DNA of 64,000 bases, taken from Mycobacterium sp. GA-1841 (GTDB taxonomy: Bacteria > Actinomycetota > Actinomycetes > Mycobacteriales > Mycobacteriaceae). The stretch is from positions 55,269-119,268 of the forward strand of contig NZ_MBEQ01000114.1 of the NCBI RefSeq assembly GCF_001954135.1, read 5' to 3'. The notes under the pieces were generated by a model. That model was not told the DNA's origin and ran no database searches. It saw only the letters and a list, made by a program, of their open reading frames with translations. Shown one piece after another: positions 25,155 through 33,253 of the stretch. Within the stretch, counting starts at the first letter, position 1. Every line of letters begins with the position of its first letter. The translations under genes were made by a program, and so were the position numbers.

Positions 25155-26060
25155 TCACCTTTTGGTCGCGACCGCCAAGGTGATAGTTCCCGTCATCAAG
25201 CCCGCCTCGGAATCAGGAGCCGGGACCGGGCGGCCGTTCTCGGCCAAATACGCATGTAGCGGCGTCGGACGCGCATCCCAGCCGCGCGCACCGAACCACT
25301 GCTCAGCGGGAGCGTGCTGCTCGTTGTACACCAGGGTGAAGAATTCGTTCTCGTTGCCGGAAGCCAGCGCCTCGGCACGCTTGGCCTCGAATGCCTCGGC
25401 CGGCATCGGCGTCGCCTCCTCGATGCCGACGAAGCTGCCCGGCGCCGCCAGCGCATCGATGCCAGCAAACAGCCGTTCCTGTGCTGTGGCAGGCAGATAG
25501 ATCAACAGGCCCTCGGCAATCCACGCCGAAGGCTGCGACGGGTCGAAACCGGCGGCGCGAAGGGCCGCAGGCCAGTCCTCCCGCAGATCGATCGCCACCT
25601 CGCGCCGCTCCGCCGTCGGCGTCTCACCATGTCGGGCCATGATGTCGCGCTTGAATTCGAGCACACGGGGCCGATCCAACTCATAGACCACCGTGCCGTC
25701 GGCCCACGGCAACCGGTAGGCGCGCGAATCCAGCCCGGCCGCCAACAGCACCACCTGTTTGACGCCGGCGCCGATCGCCCGGATGAAGTACTCGTCGAAG
25801 TACTTTGTGCGGGCGCCCTGGAAGTTGACAAAGTTCTCACCGAACTCGGTGTGCAGCGGATGCTCGGGGTCGGTGCCCTCTACGGCGGTCGTCCAGTCAC
25901 CGCCGACCGCGCGGCAGAACCACTCGGCATGCCGGTCGACGGCGAGTGGATCGGCCTTGCGTGCCTCCAAAGCCCTTGAGGCGGCGACGAATAACGCCGT
26001 CTGCCCGACGCTCGTCGTGATATCCCAGTTGTCGTTGTCTGTCCTACCCTCGCTATGCAC
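25155..26060 (-). CDS. SAM-dependent methyltransferase, leucine carboxyl methyltransferase family (Rv0281-like)
   Basis: A 301-residue member of the large mycobacterial PPM1/Tcmp-type methyltransferase family: NWDITTSVGQTALFVAASRA, VNFQGARTKYFDEYF, VVLLAAGLDSRAYRLPW and SAWIAEGLLIYL are its standard blocks. The substrate is not known for this family in mycobacteria. The only sensible start is GTG 26060, which lies in the loop of a perfect 9-bp inverted repeat. It corresponds to Rv0281, which also precedes ESX-3. A paralogue lies at 30977-31813. Confidence 0.88.
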   Translation of the reverse strand: MHSEGRTDNDNWDITTSVGQTALFVAASRALEARKADPLAVDRHAEWFCRAVGGDWTTAVEGTDPEHPLHTEFGENFVNFQGARTKYFDEYFIRAIGAGVKQVVLLAAGLDSRAYRLPWADGTVVYELDRPRVLEFKRDIMARHGETPTAERREVAIDLREDWPAALRAAGFDPSQPSAWIAEGLLIYLPATAQERLFAGIDALAAPGSFVGIEEATPMPAEAFEAKRAEALASGNENEFFTLVYNEQHAPAEQWFGARGWDARPTPLHAYLAENGRPVPAPDSEAGLMTGTITLAVATKR

Positions 26061-26073
26061 GAGCGCGAGGGTA
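26045..26073 (-). promoter_or_regulatory. Inverted repeat presenting the methyltransferase start codon in its loop
   Basis: TACCCTCGC (26045-26053) and GCGAGGGTA (26065-26073) are perfect reverse complements with an 11-base spacer that contains the GTG start 26060-26058. In the transcript this is a 9-bp, GC-rich stem with the start codon in the loop. It could restrain initiation, or on DNA it could be a protein-binding site. No other function is evident. Confidence 0.5.
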
Positions 26074-26087
26074 CGCCGAGCTGACAG

Positions 26088-26990
26088 TCAGACCAGTGGA
26101 CGCCCGGTGCGGATGCGCCGGTCCAGGTCCTTGAGCAGCAGGTTGAACGGGAACTGCCGCAGGAACGAGGGCAGCAGGTCGTTGATCGTGCGCAGCACCG
26201 CGATCAGCCGGTCGAACCGCTTCTGGCTCTTGGCGTCCCAGGGCAACCGCATCTCGTCGCGGAAGCGCTGCGGCAAAAATCCCGTGGTGATCAGCAGGGC
26301 TGTGGCGTCGAGGCGACGCTGAATCGCGCGGGGCAGAATCGGCTTCTTGGGCCGGCCCGCCGCGATCGGATACAGGTAGGACCGCACGGTGTCGTCGATG
26401 TGCAGCTTCTCGAGCGATTCCTCCCAGTACCGGTCGAACGCGGCCCGGTCGGCCGGCCACATGTCCTCGGGCACCTGCAGCGTCGTGCCCATCGTCACGC
26501 TGTCGCGGTAATGCCGGTCGGCGGTCTCGTCGTCCAACTCGCCGACGAACATCCGGAACACGTCCACCCCGCCCTTGTAGAGGCACGCGGCGACCCATAG
26601 CTGCAGGTTCTTGTCGAACGCGTTGTACTGCACCGGACTGTCCTCGGTGGAGTAGACCTGCGCGTGCGCCTTGTTGACCGCGCGACGGAAGGCCGCCTTC
26701 TGCGCGTCGCTGCCCCGGGTGGCCACGGCCAGATAGGTGAACGTGGTCCTGGCCCGCTTGATCGGGTGCAGGTCGGTGCGCCCGCTTTCGACGCGGCTCT
26801 CGACGACGCCGTACCCGACGCCCGGATTGGCCAGCTGCATGACCACGTTGGCCGGGCCGGCCAACAACGCCACGCCCATCAGACCGTCGTCGAAGCTTGC
26901 CCCGCGTCGACGCCGCTTCGGCGCTACCCCGGGTCCCGACGACTCGCTCATCGACCGTTCGACATGCGGCACCGGATCGCTGACCGTCAT
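26088..26990 (-). CDS. Oxygenase MpaB family protein (DUF2236, Rv0276-like)
   Basis: A 300-residue DUF2236/MpaB-type protein. Recognisable blocks include SFDDGLMGVALLAGPANVV, HPIKRARTTFTYLAV and YNAFDKNLQLWVAACLYKGG. The family includes latex-clearing-protein-like haem oxygenases and MpaB, but the mycobacterial members are uncharacterised. ATG 26990 is chosen because a GGAGGG site ends five bases before it; GTG 26996 would overlap that site. It is divergent from the TetR gene at 27066 and is likely controlled by it. In M. tuberculosis PE_PGRS and PPE3 genes separate it from Rv0281; here only 27 bases do. Confidence 0.85.
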   Translation of the reverse strand: MTVSDPVPHVERSMSESSGPGVAPKRRRRGASFDDGLMGVALLAGPANVVMQLANPGVGYGVVESRVESGRTDLHPIKRARTTFTYLAVATRGSDAQKAAFRRAVNKAHAQVYSTEDSPVQYNAFDKNLQLWVAACLYKGGVDVFRMFVGELDDETADRHYRDSVTMGTTLQVPEDMWPADRAAFDRYWEESLEKLHIDDTVRSYLYPIAAGRPKKPILPRAIQRRLDATALLITTGFLPQRFRDEMRLPWDAKSQKRFDRLIAVLRTINDLLPSFLRQFPFNLLLKDLDRRIRTGRPLV

Positions 26991-27043
26991 GGCCACCCTC
27001 CTAGAACTGAGAACTCATGTTTCCTGATACTGGCCTGGCAGTC

Positions 27044-27055
27044 TGACAGGTGTCA
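27044..27055. promoter_or_regulatory. Short palindrome between MpaB-like gene and TetR gene
   Basis: TGACAGGTGTCA has perfect 5-base arms around a 2-base centre and lies 10 bases before the TetR start ATG 27066, inside the 75-base divergent region. TetR proteins often bind such sites and repress themselves and the divergent gene. No binding data are implied. Confidence 0.4.
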
Positions 27056-27065
27056 AGATGTGGGG

Positions 27066-27680
27066 ATGAAGCAGGTCCGCCCGTACCGCGGCGTCGAAGC
27101 GGCCGACCGCCTCGCGCAACGACGCAGCCAGCTACTGGAGGCCGGGTTGGACCTGCTCGGAGCCGAGGACGCCGAGGTGACAGTGCGCGCCGTCTGCCGC
27201 ACCGCCGGGTTGGCCGCGCGGTATTTCTACGAAAGCTTCGTCGACAAGGATCAGTTCATCGCCGCGGTGTACGACTGGGTGATCACCGACATCGCCACCT
27301 CGACGCAGGCCGCCGTGGCCGCCGTGCCACTGGCCGAGCAGAGCACCGCGGGCATGGCCAACATCGTCCACCTGATCGCCGAGGATCCGCGGATCGGTCG
27401 GCTGCTGTTCAGCGTCAAACTGTCCAACGACGTGCTGACCCGCAAACGCGTCGAGTCGGTGGCGCTGTTCGCTCGACTACTGGGCCAACATGCCGGTGAT
27501 GCATTGCGCCTCGAGGACAACGACTTCCGCAAGGCCACCTCGTATTTCGCTGTCGGCGGGGTGACGCAGACGATCAGTGCCTGGCTGTCCGGGGAAGTCA
27601 CGCTCTCCCCCGAACAGCTCATCGGACGATTGCGCTCGATGCTCGATGCGCTGGCCCGGATGCAGCACCCAGGAGGCTGA
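27066..27680 (+). CDS. TetR family transcriptional regulator (Rv0275c-like)
   Basis: A 204-residue TetR regulator. The N-terminal helix-turn-helix is clear: RRSQLLEAGLDLLGAEDAEV, TVRAVCRTAGLAARYFYESF with the recognition helix, then VDKDQFIAAVYDW. The C-terminal helical domain would bind an unknown ligand. ATG 27066 lies just after the 27044-27055 palindrome. It is divergent from the MpaB-like gene, as Rv0275c is from Rv0276. Its stop is one base away from the converging carboxylesterase stop. Confidence 0.88.
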   Translation: MKQVRPYRGVEAADRLAQRRSQLLEAGLDLLGAEDAEVTVRAVCRTAGLAARYFYESFVDKDQFIAAVYDWVITDIATSTQAAVAAVPLAEQSTAGMANIVHLIAEDPRIGRLLFSVKLSNDVLTRKRVESVALFARLLGQHAGDALRLEDNDFRKATSYFAVGGVTQTISAWLSGEVTLSPEQLIGRLRSMLDALARMQHPGG

Positions 27681-27681
27681 C

Positions 27682-29081
27682 CTATTCGAACCTGCGCGTC
27701 ACCGACGGCGCCCAGCCCGGATCCCCGGTGGTGGCGTAGCGGATCCAGCTGCCGTGCATCTGGTCGGCCAACGTGACCGCAGGCTCGCCGGGCCCGACCA
27801 GCCCGTGCGGTCCGCGTAGTGACTCCAGGCCGATGCAGTCGAAGACGAACGGCAGCTCCACCGCGTGGGCTGCACCGAGTGCACCGTCGACAGCTCCTGA
27901 GCGCCAAGAGAATTCGTAACGGTGCGTAGCGGCGCCACCCAGTTCCGCATGGGTTCGGGCCGTCCTCTCGCTGCCGGTCCGAAACAACGCGTCACCGAGA
28001 ATCGCTGCGCGCAGTGCGCCCCAGCCGGCCCGGGGGAAGCGGGCGCGGTACCGCTGCACGACGGCGGCCGGGTCAGAGTCCACCCGGGCGGCGATCTGCT
28101 CGACGTCATCGCGGGTCGACGTGTTGACGAGACCCTGCGGAACCAGATACAAATTGCCTTCCTCGGTGTTGGTCCCGATGAGCAGACCCACCGCGGGGTT
28201 GAGCCGCTGCGCCGGCTGTTCTTCCAGCACCAAGCTGAACGCACTCAAACCCAGCAGCGGGTCGAAACTTGCCTCGGTGCGCAGGTCGAGCCCGGACACC
28301 TCGGCAACCACCTCGACGAGTTGGTCGTCGGTCAACCGATCGAAGGCCGCGACGGTGGGCTCGAGATCCAGAGCCGCGGCCGCGGCCAGGCTCACCCGTG
28401 CAGCCTGTTCTGGACTGAACGCACCGAAGCCGTTGCCGCTCTGCAGGATTGCCCGACGGATCAACCGCTGAACGCCGTGCGTGGCCAGCGCGCCGGCGGT
28501 GATCGTCGCGCCGGCTGACTGTCCGAACAGGGTGACGTTGCCGGGATCGCCGCCGAATGCCTCGATGTTGTCCTGCACCCAGCCCAGTGCGGCCAACACG
28601 TCGAGCAGGCCACGATTGGGTACCGCTCCGGCGAGGTCCAGAAATCCGGTGATTCCCAGCCGGTAGGTGACCGTCACCAACACCAGGCCGTCACGGGCGA
28701 AGGCGGTGCCGTCGTAAAGGGGGAACGGGTGGAGCCGGCGACGAAACCGCCTCCGTGCACGAACACCAGCACCGGTCGGCGGTCGGCGTTCGGCGGGGCC
28801 CAGACGTTGACCGTGAGGTAGTCAGAGCCCCGCACCCAGCCCGGACCGAAGAAGGGCGACATGTCCAGGCGGCCGAAGCCGTTACGGCATGGCTGTGGTG
28901 CGGTGGGGCCGGGCTGCGTCGCATCGCGAACATCACGCCACGGCTCGTGGGCCGCCGGAGCCGCAAACCGGCCCGCCACCGAGGGCGGGGCGGCATACGG
29001 AACGCCGAGAAACCTCAGGGCATGCGGGGTCCGCAGCCCCCGCACGGCACCGGTTGCGGTCTCGACGATCGGTTCAACCAT
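27682..29081 (-). pseudogene. Carboxylesterase type B, single-base frameshift
   Basis: Two overlapping frames together make one full type B carboxylesterase of about 466 residues. The first (29081 to about 28719) holds RFLGVPYAAPP, DYLTVNVWAPP and the oxyanion HGGGFVAGS. The second (about 28718 to 27682) continues VTYRLGITGFLDL, the nucleophile GQSAGA, the Glu in TNTEEGN and the His in AAHAVELPFVF. The break falls at a run of five G on the plus strand (28719-28723); one more base would restore ...SPLYDGTAFARDG. All catalytic residues are present, so this is either a recent inactivation or a homopolymer sequencing error. Its start is two bases after the MBL stop. Confidence 0.8.
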
Positions 29082-29083
29082 GC

Positions 29084-29989
29084 TCAGGCCCCCGTCACCC
29101 GGTCCAGCGGTGCCCACGCCCTGATCGCATACCGGTCGCCGTCGCGGCTCACCTCGGCACCGCCGTGCCCGCCGAAGTGGGCCGGTATCACCAGGGTGTT
29201 TGTGTCAGCGGCCTGGCCCAGTACCCGCCGCCGGGTGGCCCGCGCCTGTGCCGGATCCTCGCAGTAGCAGCTGTTGGTGTCGGGTTCGACGATCTGCAAG
29301 GCAGTGTGCATCATGTCGCCGACGAAGACCGCACGGTCGCCGCCAGAGTGCAGCCTGACGACCGCGGAGCCCGGGGTGTGTCCCGGGGCCGCTTCCAGCG
29401 TCAGGTTGGCATCGATCTGGAACACGTCTTCCCACAGCACCGTCTGCCCGGCGGCGTGGACCGGCGCAACGCTGTCGAGGAACACGTTGTCCCGTCCCGC
29501 GACCACGTCACTCCTGTTGTCCGGATTCCAGAAATCGAAGTCGGCTCGCGGCATCAGGTAGGTGGCGTTCGGGAAGGTCGGGATCCAGTCGTCGTCATCG
29601 AGGTAGGTGTTCCAGCCGACGTGGTCGACATGCAGATGGGTGTTGATCACCACGTCGACATCTTCGGGAGCAACACCGGCCCGGGCCAGGTTCCCGAGAA
29701 AATCGGTGTCCAGGTGATGCCACACCGGGGCATGGGGCCGGTCCTTGTGGTTGCCCACCCCGGTGTCGACCAGAATGGTCCGGCCCTCGCTGCGCAGTAC
29801 CCAGGTCTGGATGGCCGAGACGCAGACGTCGTCACCGGGGTCGTAGAAGTCCGGCGCCAGCCATCCTTCGTTGCGACGCCATATCTCGTCGGGACTTTCC
29901 GGGAAGAACTCCTGCGGCGACAGCCGGACCGATCCGTAGTACTCCATCACCCGGGTCACGCGGACATTGCCCAACACGATTTCGTTCAT
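29084..29989 (-). CDS. Metallo-beta-lactamase fold hydrolase
   Basis: A 301-residue MBL-fold protein. NTHLHVDHVGW is the HxHxDH metal motif, APGHTPGSAVV gives the next His, VFVGDMMHTALQ the bridging Asp/His, and VIPAHFGG the last His, so both metal sites look intact. The family includes lactonases and other esterases; the substrate is unknown. It is the first gene of a two-gene unit with the carboxylesterase, with two bases between stop and start. It is divergent from the XRE regulator at 30091, with 101 bases between starts, which may be its regulator. Confidence 0.87.
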   Translation of the reverse strand: MNEIVLGNVRVTRVMEYYGSVRLSPQEFFPESPDEIWRRNEGWLAPDFYDPGDDVCVSAIQTWVLRSEGRTILVDTGVGNHKDRPHAPVWHHLDTDFLGNLARAGVAPEDVDVVINTHLHVDHVGWNTYLDDDDWIPTFPNATYLMPRADFDFWNPDNRSDVVAGRDNVFLDSVAPVHAAGQTVLWEDVFQIDANLTLEAAPGHTPGSAVVRLHSGGDRAVFVGDMMHTALQIVEPDTNSCYCEDPAQARATRRRVLGQAADTNTLVIPAHFGGHGGAEVSRDGDRYAIRAWAPLDRVTGA

Positions 29990-30090
29990 GTCCCCAGCGT
30001 GATTTCGCGGGCATCCGCCAACCAGGCTCAGCTGTGCCTACCACTGGCAGGGACAGGCACGGCTCGGACGATCGGGGGCATAGTGGGGTC

Positions 30091-30960
30091 ATGACCGGAC
30101 AACTCGGAGAATTCCTGCGGGCCCGGCGTGGACGGCTGAGCCCGGAGGATGTGGGGCTGTCCCGGTACGGCGAACGACGCCGGGTGGCGGGGCTGCGACG
30201 GGAAGAGGTTGCCCAGCTTGCCGGGGTCAGCGTGTCGTACTACACCCGCCTGGAACAGGGTCAGTCGGTCAATGCCTCGGAGGCAATTCTCGACGCGCTG
30301 GCACGGGCCCTGCAATTGGATGTTCACGAGCAGGCGCATCTGCGGGAATTGGCGGCCCAACGCGCACAACCCCCCCGACGTCCCCCGGTCGAACGCGTCA
30401 GCGCACCGACCCGTGACCTGTTGCGTTCGCTGGATCACCTGCCGGTGCTGGTGATCGGCCGTCGCACCGATGTGCTGGCGTGGAATGAGCTCGGGCATGC
30501 CCTGTTGGCCGGCCATGTGGATTTCACGTCGGTGGACAATCCGGCGACCCGGCCTAATCTGGCCCGGCTGCTGTTCCTCGACTCGCACACCCGAGACCTC
30601 TATGTGGATTGGCATCGCAAGGTTCGGACCGTGGTCGGCAGCCTGCGCCTGGCCGCGGGCCGACATCCTGACGATGCGCTGTTGTCGGGGCTGATCGGTG
30701 AATTGTCGGTGAAGAGCCCGGAATTCGCGTCGCTGTGGGCCGATCACCGTGTCAAACCGTGCGAGGCAGACTCCTATGACCTTCGCCATCCGCTCGCCGG
30801 ACCGCTCACCGTCACCATGCAGAACCTGAAACTCGCCCGCGACGTCGAACAATCACTGTGTGTGGTGACGACGGCGGAGGGTTCGAGTTCAGCAGATGCG
30901 TTGCAGCTCCTCGCGCGGGAACGCCGGGACAAAGATATCCACGCCCCGAGTGCCCTGTGA
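30091..30960 (+). CDS. Helix-turn-helix regulator with MmyB-like ligand domain
   Basis: A 289-residue regulator. The N-terminal XRE helix-turn-helix spans about residues 5-75 (GEFLRARRGRLSPEDVGL, RREEVAQLAGVSVSYYTRLEQG). The rest is the MmyB-like PAS-type ligand-binding domain with LLRSLDHLPVLVIGRRTDVLAWN and ADSYDLRHPLAGPLTV. Relatives in actinobacteria often sit divergent from a hydrolase or short-chain dehydrogenase and control it, which fits the MBL gene here. ATG 30091 is the first start that gives the conserved N-terminus. Confidence 0.88.
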   Translation: MTGQLGEFLRARRGRLSPEDVGLSRYGERRRVAGLRREEVAQLAGVSVSYYTRLEQGQSVNASEAILDALARALQLDVHEQAHLRELAAQRAQPPRRPPVERVSAPTRDLLRSLDHLPVLVIGRRTDVLAWNELGHALLAGHVDFTSVDNPATRPNLARLLFLDSHTRDLYVDWHRKVRTVVGSLRLAAGRHPDDALLSGLIGELSVKSPEFASLWADHRVKPCEADSYDLRHPLAGPLTVTMQNLKLARDVEQSLCVVTTAEGSSSADALQLLARERRDKDIHAPSAL

Positions 30961-30976
30961 CGCGCATGATGGCGGT

Positions 30977-31813
30977 ATGACCGATCCCGAGCAGACCCCC
31001 GGACAGGGTGTGGCCGATACCGGTGTCCTGGTGGCCGCGATTCGTGCCCGGGAAAACCGGCGCCCCGACCGGCTTTTCACCGATCCATTCGCGGAGAAGC
31101 TCGCCGGCGATTCAGGACAGCGCATGCTCGCCGAGGCCGTCGCCGCGGCCGGGGACAAATCCACATTGCAGATCGTGGTGCGCACCCGGTTCTGGGACGA
31201 GGCACTGCTGGACGCGGCGTCGGCGGCGCGGCAGGTGGTGATTCTCGCCGCGGGCCTGGATGCGCGCGCCTACCGGCTGCCCTGGCCCGACGGCAGCACG
31301 CTGTACGAACTCGACCAGCCGGCCGTGATCGCGGCCAAGGCCGACGCGCTGGCCGGCGACCGGCCCCGCTGCCGTCGGGTCGCCATCGGCGTCGATCTCA
31401 CCACCGACTGGTCCGAAACCTTGCAGGCCAACGGCTTTGACGCGGCGCAACCGACCGTGTGGTTGATCGAGGGATTGCTGCAATATCTCGACGAGGACGC
31501 CGTACACACCCTGTTCCGGCGGGTGAACACCTTGTCTGTGCAAGGCTCGGTGCTGCTCTACGACATCGTCGGCAAGACCTTGTTGGACAACGTGATGCTC
31601 GCGGCGGTCCGCGAGCAGATGGCCCGCAATGGTGCACCGTGGTTGTTCGGCACCGACAGCCCGGAACAACTGTGCGAACCGTTAGGCTGGTCAGCGGTGG
31701 TCACCGATGTGGCCGAACCGGGAAACAAGTGGAATCGGTGGTTCGCCCCGGCGGTGCCGCTGGATGTTCCAGGCGTCCCACGCGGATATTTCGTCACCGC
31801 CACGAAGCGGTAA
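30977..31813 (+). CDS. SAM-dependent methyltransferase, leucine carboxyl methyltransferase family
   Basis: A 278-residue paralogue of the methyltransferase at 25155-26060. It has the same blocks: DTGVLVAAIRARENRRPDRLF, VVRTRFWDEALLDA, VVILAAGLDARAYRLPW and TVWLIEGLLQYLDEDAV. It lacks the longer N-terminal motif of the Rv0281 group and belongs to another branch. It follows the XRE regulator by 16 bases, so the two are probably co-transcribed. The substrate is unknown. Confidence 0.87.
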   Translation: MTDPEQTPGQGVADTGVLVAAIRARENRRPDRLFTDPFAEKLAGDSGQRMLAEAVAAAGDKSTLQIVVRTRFWDEALLDAASAARQVVILAAGLDARAYRLPWPDGSTLYELDQPAVIAAKADALAGDRPRCRRVAIGVDLTTDWSETLQANGFDAAQPTVWLIEGLLQYLDEDAVHTLFRRVNTLSVQGSVLLYDIVGKTLLDNVMLAAVREQMARNGAPWLFGTDSPEQLCEPLGWSAVVTDVAEPGNKWNRWFAPAVPLDVPGVPRGYFVTATKR

Positions 31814-31849
31814 GCGTCGTGGCGCCTTGCGCTGTCACGGTCCGCCACA

Positions 31850-31895
31850 GTCACGCCAGAGTGACTGCGGTGTGTGACAGCCACGCCGGCGTGAC
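31850..31895. repeat. Clustered GTCAC/GTGAC inverted motifs between convergent genes
   Basis: GTCAC-N6-GTGAC lies at 31850-31865, and a related CACGCC-GGCGTG palindrome at 31882-31893 is followed by a further GTGAC. Shorter GTCAC/GTGAC copies lie around them. The stretch separates the end of the methyltransferase from the end of the VOC gene (127 bases), so it might act as a transcript end or binding cluster. There is no T-run. Confidence 0.35.
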
Positions 31896-31940
31896 AATGA
31901 CGCGTAAGGCCGAAAGTGCCAGCCCGACCAGGGCGAAAAA

Positions 31941-32525
31941 TCAGCGGGCATCGACACCCACCGGCGGACGCCGATCGGCGGCGGTCTTGGGCGTCGTCTG
32001 GGCGTCGTTGTCGGTGAATTCCTTGGTCCAGCAGGCAAATTCCAGTGTGATGCCATCGGGGTCGAGGAAGTAGAACGACCGGACGTACACGCCGGGATGC
32101 ACGGTCGCCGACGCCTGCATCGGACTGTCGTCGTGGTTGAGCACCGGGCCGACGCGAACGCCCTTGGCCTTGAGTTTCTGCCGATACTCGTCGAACTTCT
32201 CGGCGGGCACGTGTAGGGCGATGTGGTTGAGTGAGCCGGTGGCGCTGACGAATTCACCGATGCCCGGTATCGCGGCCGGCGCCGAAATCCCCGGTACCCC
32301 GTCGGGGGCATCGCGGAACCAGAAGAACGCGATGCAGTCGCCGTTGCCCGCATCGAAGAAGAAGTGCTGACCCATGTCGCCGGGCAGGTCGAGCGATTTG
32401 ATCAACGGCATCCCGAGCACGTTGGTGTAGAAGTCCACCGTGCGCGCCATGTCCGCACAGACCAGCGCGACATGGTTGATGCCGCCGAACTCGAACTCCG
32501 GGTTGGGATTGTCAGGCTTGATCAC
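31941..32525 (-). CDS. VOC family protein, glyoxalase/extradiol dioxygenase-like (Rv0274-like)
   Basis: A 194-residue vicinal-oxygen-chelate protein. GGINHVALVCADMARTVDFY and GSLNHIALHVPAEKFDEYRQ are two paired beta-alpha-beta modules, and FYFLDPDGITLEFACW supplies the last metal ligand (Glu). The fold covers glyoxalases, dioxygenases and epimerases, so the reaction cannot be told. GTG 32525 is set by a strong GGAGGTG site eight bases upstream; the frame runs on to 32588 without one. It is divergent from a TetR gene, as Rv0274 is from Rv0273c. Confidence 0.88.
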   Translation of the reverse strand: MIKPDNPNPEFEFGGINHVALVCADMARTVDFYTNVLGMPLIKSLDLPGDMGQHFFFDAGNGDCIAFFWFRDAPDGVPGISAPAAIPGIGEFVSATGSLNHIALHVPAEKFDEYRQKLKAKGVRVGPVLNHDDSPMQASATVHPGVYVRSFYFLDPDGITLEFACWTKEFTDNDAQTTPKTAADRRPPVGVDAR

Positions 32526-32579
32526 GTCGATACACCTCCGGGCCGAACGCGCCGATGACTGGCGCGGCTGCGCATCTGA

Positions 32580-32599
32580 ATCTAACATCAGATTTAGAT
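32580..32599. promoter_or_regulatory. Inverted repeat between VOC gene and TetR gene
   Basis: ATCTAA (32580-32585) and TTAGAT (32594-32599) are perfect arms of a 20-base element with a partly symmetric centre. It lies near the middle of the 98-base region between the two divergent starts (32525 and 32624). This is the most likely operator of the TetR protein. Confidence 0.45.
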
Positions 32600-32623
32600 G
32601 TGATCAATGGAGTGAGGAAATCC

Positions 32624-33253
32624 GTGACCGTCAGCCCTCGTACCCCTCTGCCGACCGCCCGCGGCCGCCAAACCCAGGCGGCGATCGACAACGCCGCTCG
32701 TGCGGTGATCGCCCGCAAGGGCCTCCTGGCCACCACCATCACCGACATCGCCTCCGAGGCGGGCCGCTCTGCCGCGTCGTTCTACAACTATTACGCCTCG
32801 AAAGAGGCCATGGTCCGTGAATGGGCCCTGCGGTTTCGCAACGAGGCCCGCGAACGCGCGCTTCCGGCGACGGCACCGAATCTGACCAACTGGGAACGCT
32901 GCCATCAGGCGGCCTCCGCGCACTGGACGACCTACCGGCACCGCCTGGCCGAGATCATCAGCGTGTCGCAGATGGCGATGATCGACGACGATTTCGCCGA
33001 GTACTGGGACGAGATCTGCCAGCTACCGATCGCCATGATCACCGAAATGGTCAAACATGCTCAGCAGCAAGGGTTCTGCCCCGATGATGACGCCCACCTG
33101 ACCGCGGTGGCGCTGGTGTCGATGCTCAACCAGTTCTGCTACACCCAACTGTCCGGCGGACGCGACACCACCGCCGACGACACTGCCTGCATCACCACCC
33201 TGGCCAATGTGTTCTACCGGACCATCTACCACGAGGAGACCCCGCGTTCATGA
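32624..33253 (+). CDS. TetR family transcriptional regulator (Rv0273c-like)
   Basis: A 209-residue TetR regulator with the helix-turn-helix in TQAAIDNAARAVIARKGLLA and TTITDIASEAGRSAASFYNYYASK. The C-terminal domain (HRLAEIISVSQMAMIDDD, MLNQFCYTQLSGGRD) resembles actinobacterial TetR proteins that sense acyl-CoA or aromatic ligands. GTG 32624 follows an AGGA site; GTG 32612 is an alternative. Its stop overlaps the next gene (ATGA), so it is coupled to the alpha/beta hydrolase. It probably controls the divergent VOC gene and its own operon. Confidence 0.87.
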   Translation: MTVSPRTPLPTARGRQTQAAIDNAARAVIARKGLLATTITDIASEAGRSAASFYNYYASKEAMVREWALRFRNEARERALPATAPNLTNWERCHQAASAHWTTYRHRLAEIISVSQMAMIDDDFAEYWDEICQLPIAMITEMVKHAQQQGFCPDDDAHLTAVALVSMLNQFCYTQLSGGRDTTADDTACITTLANVFYRTIYHEETPRS

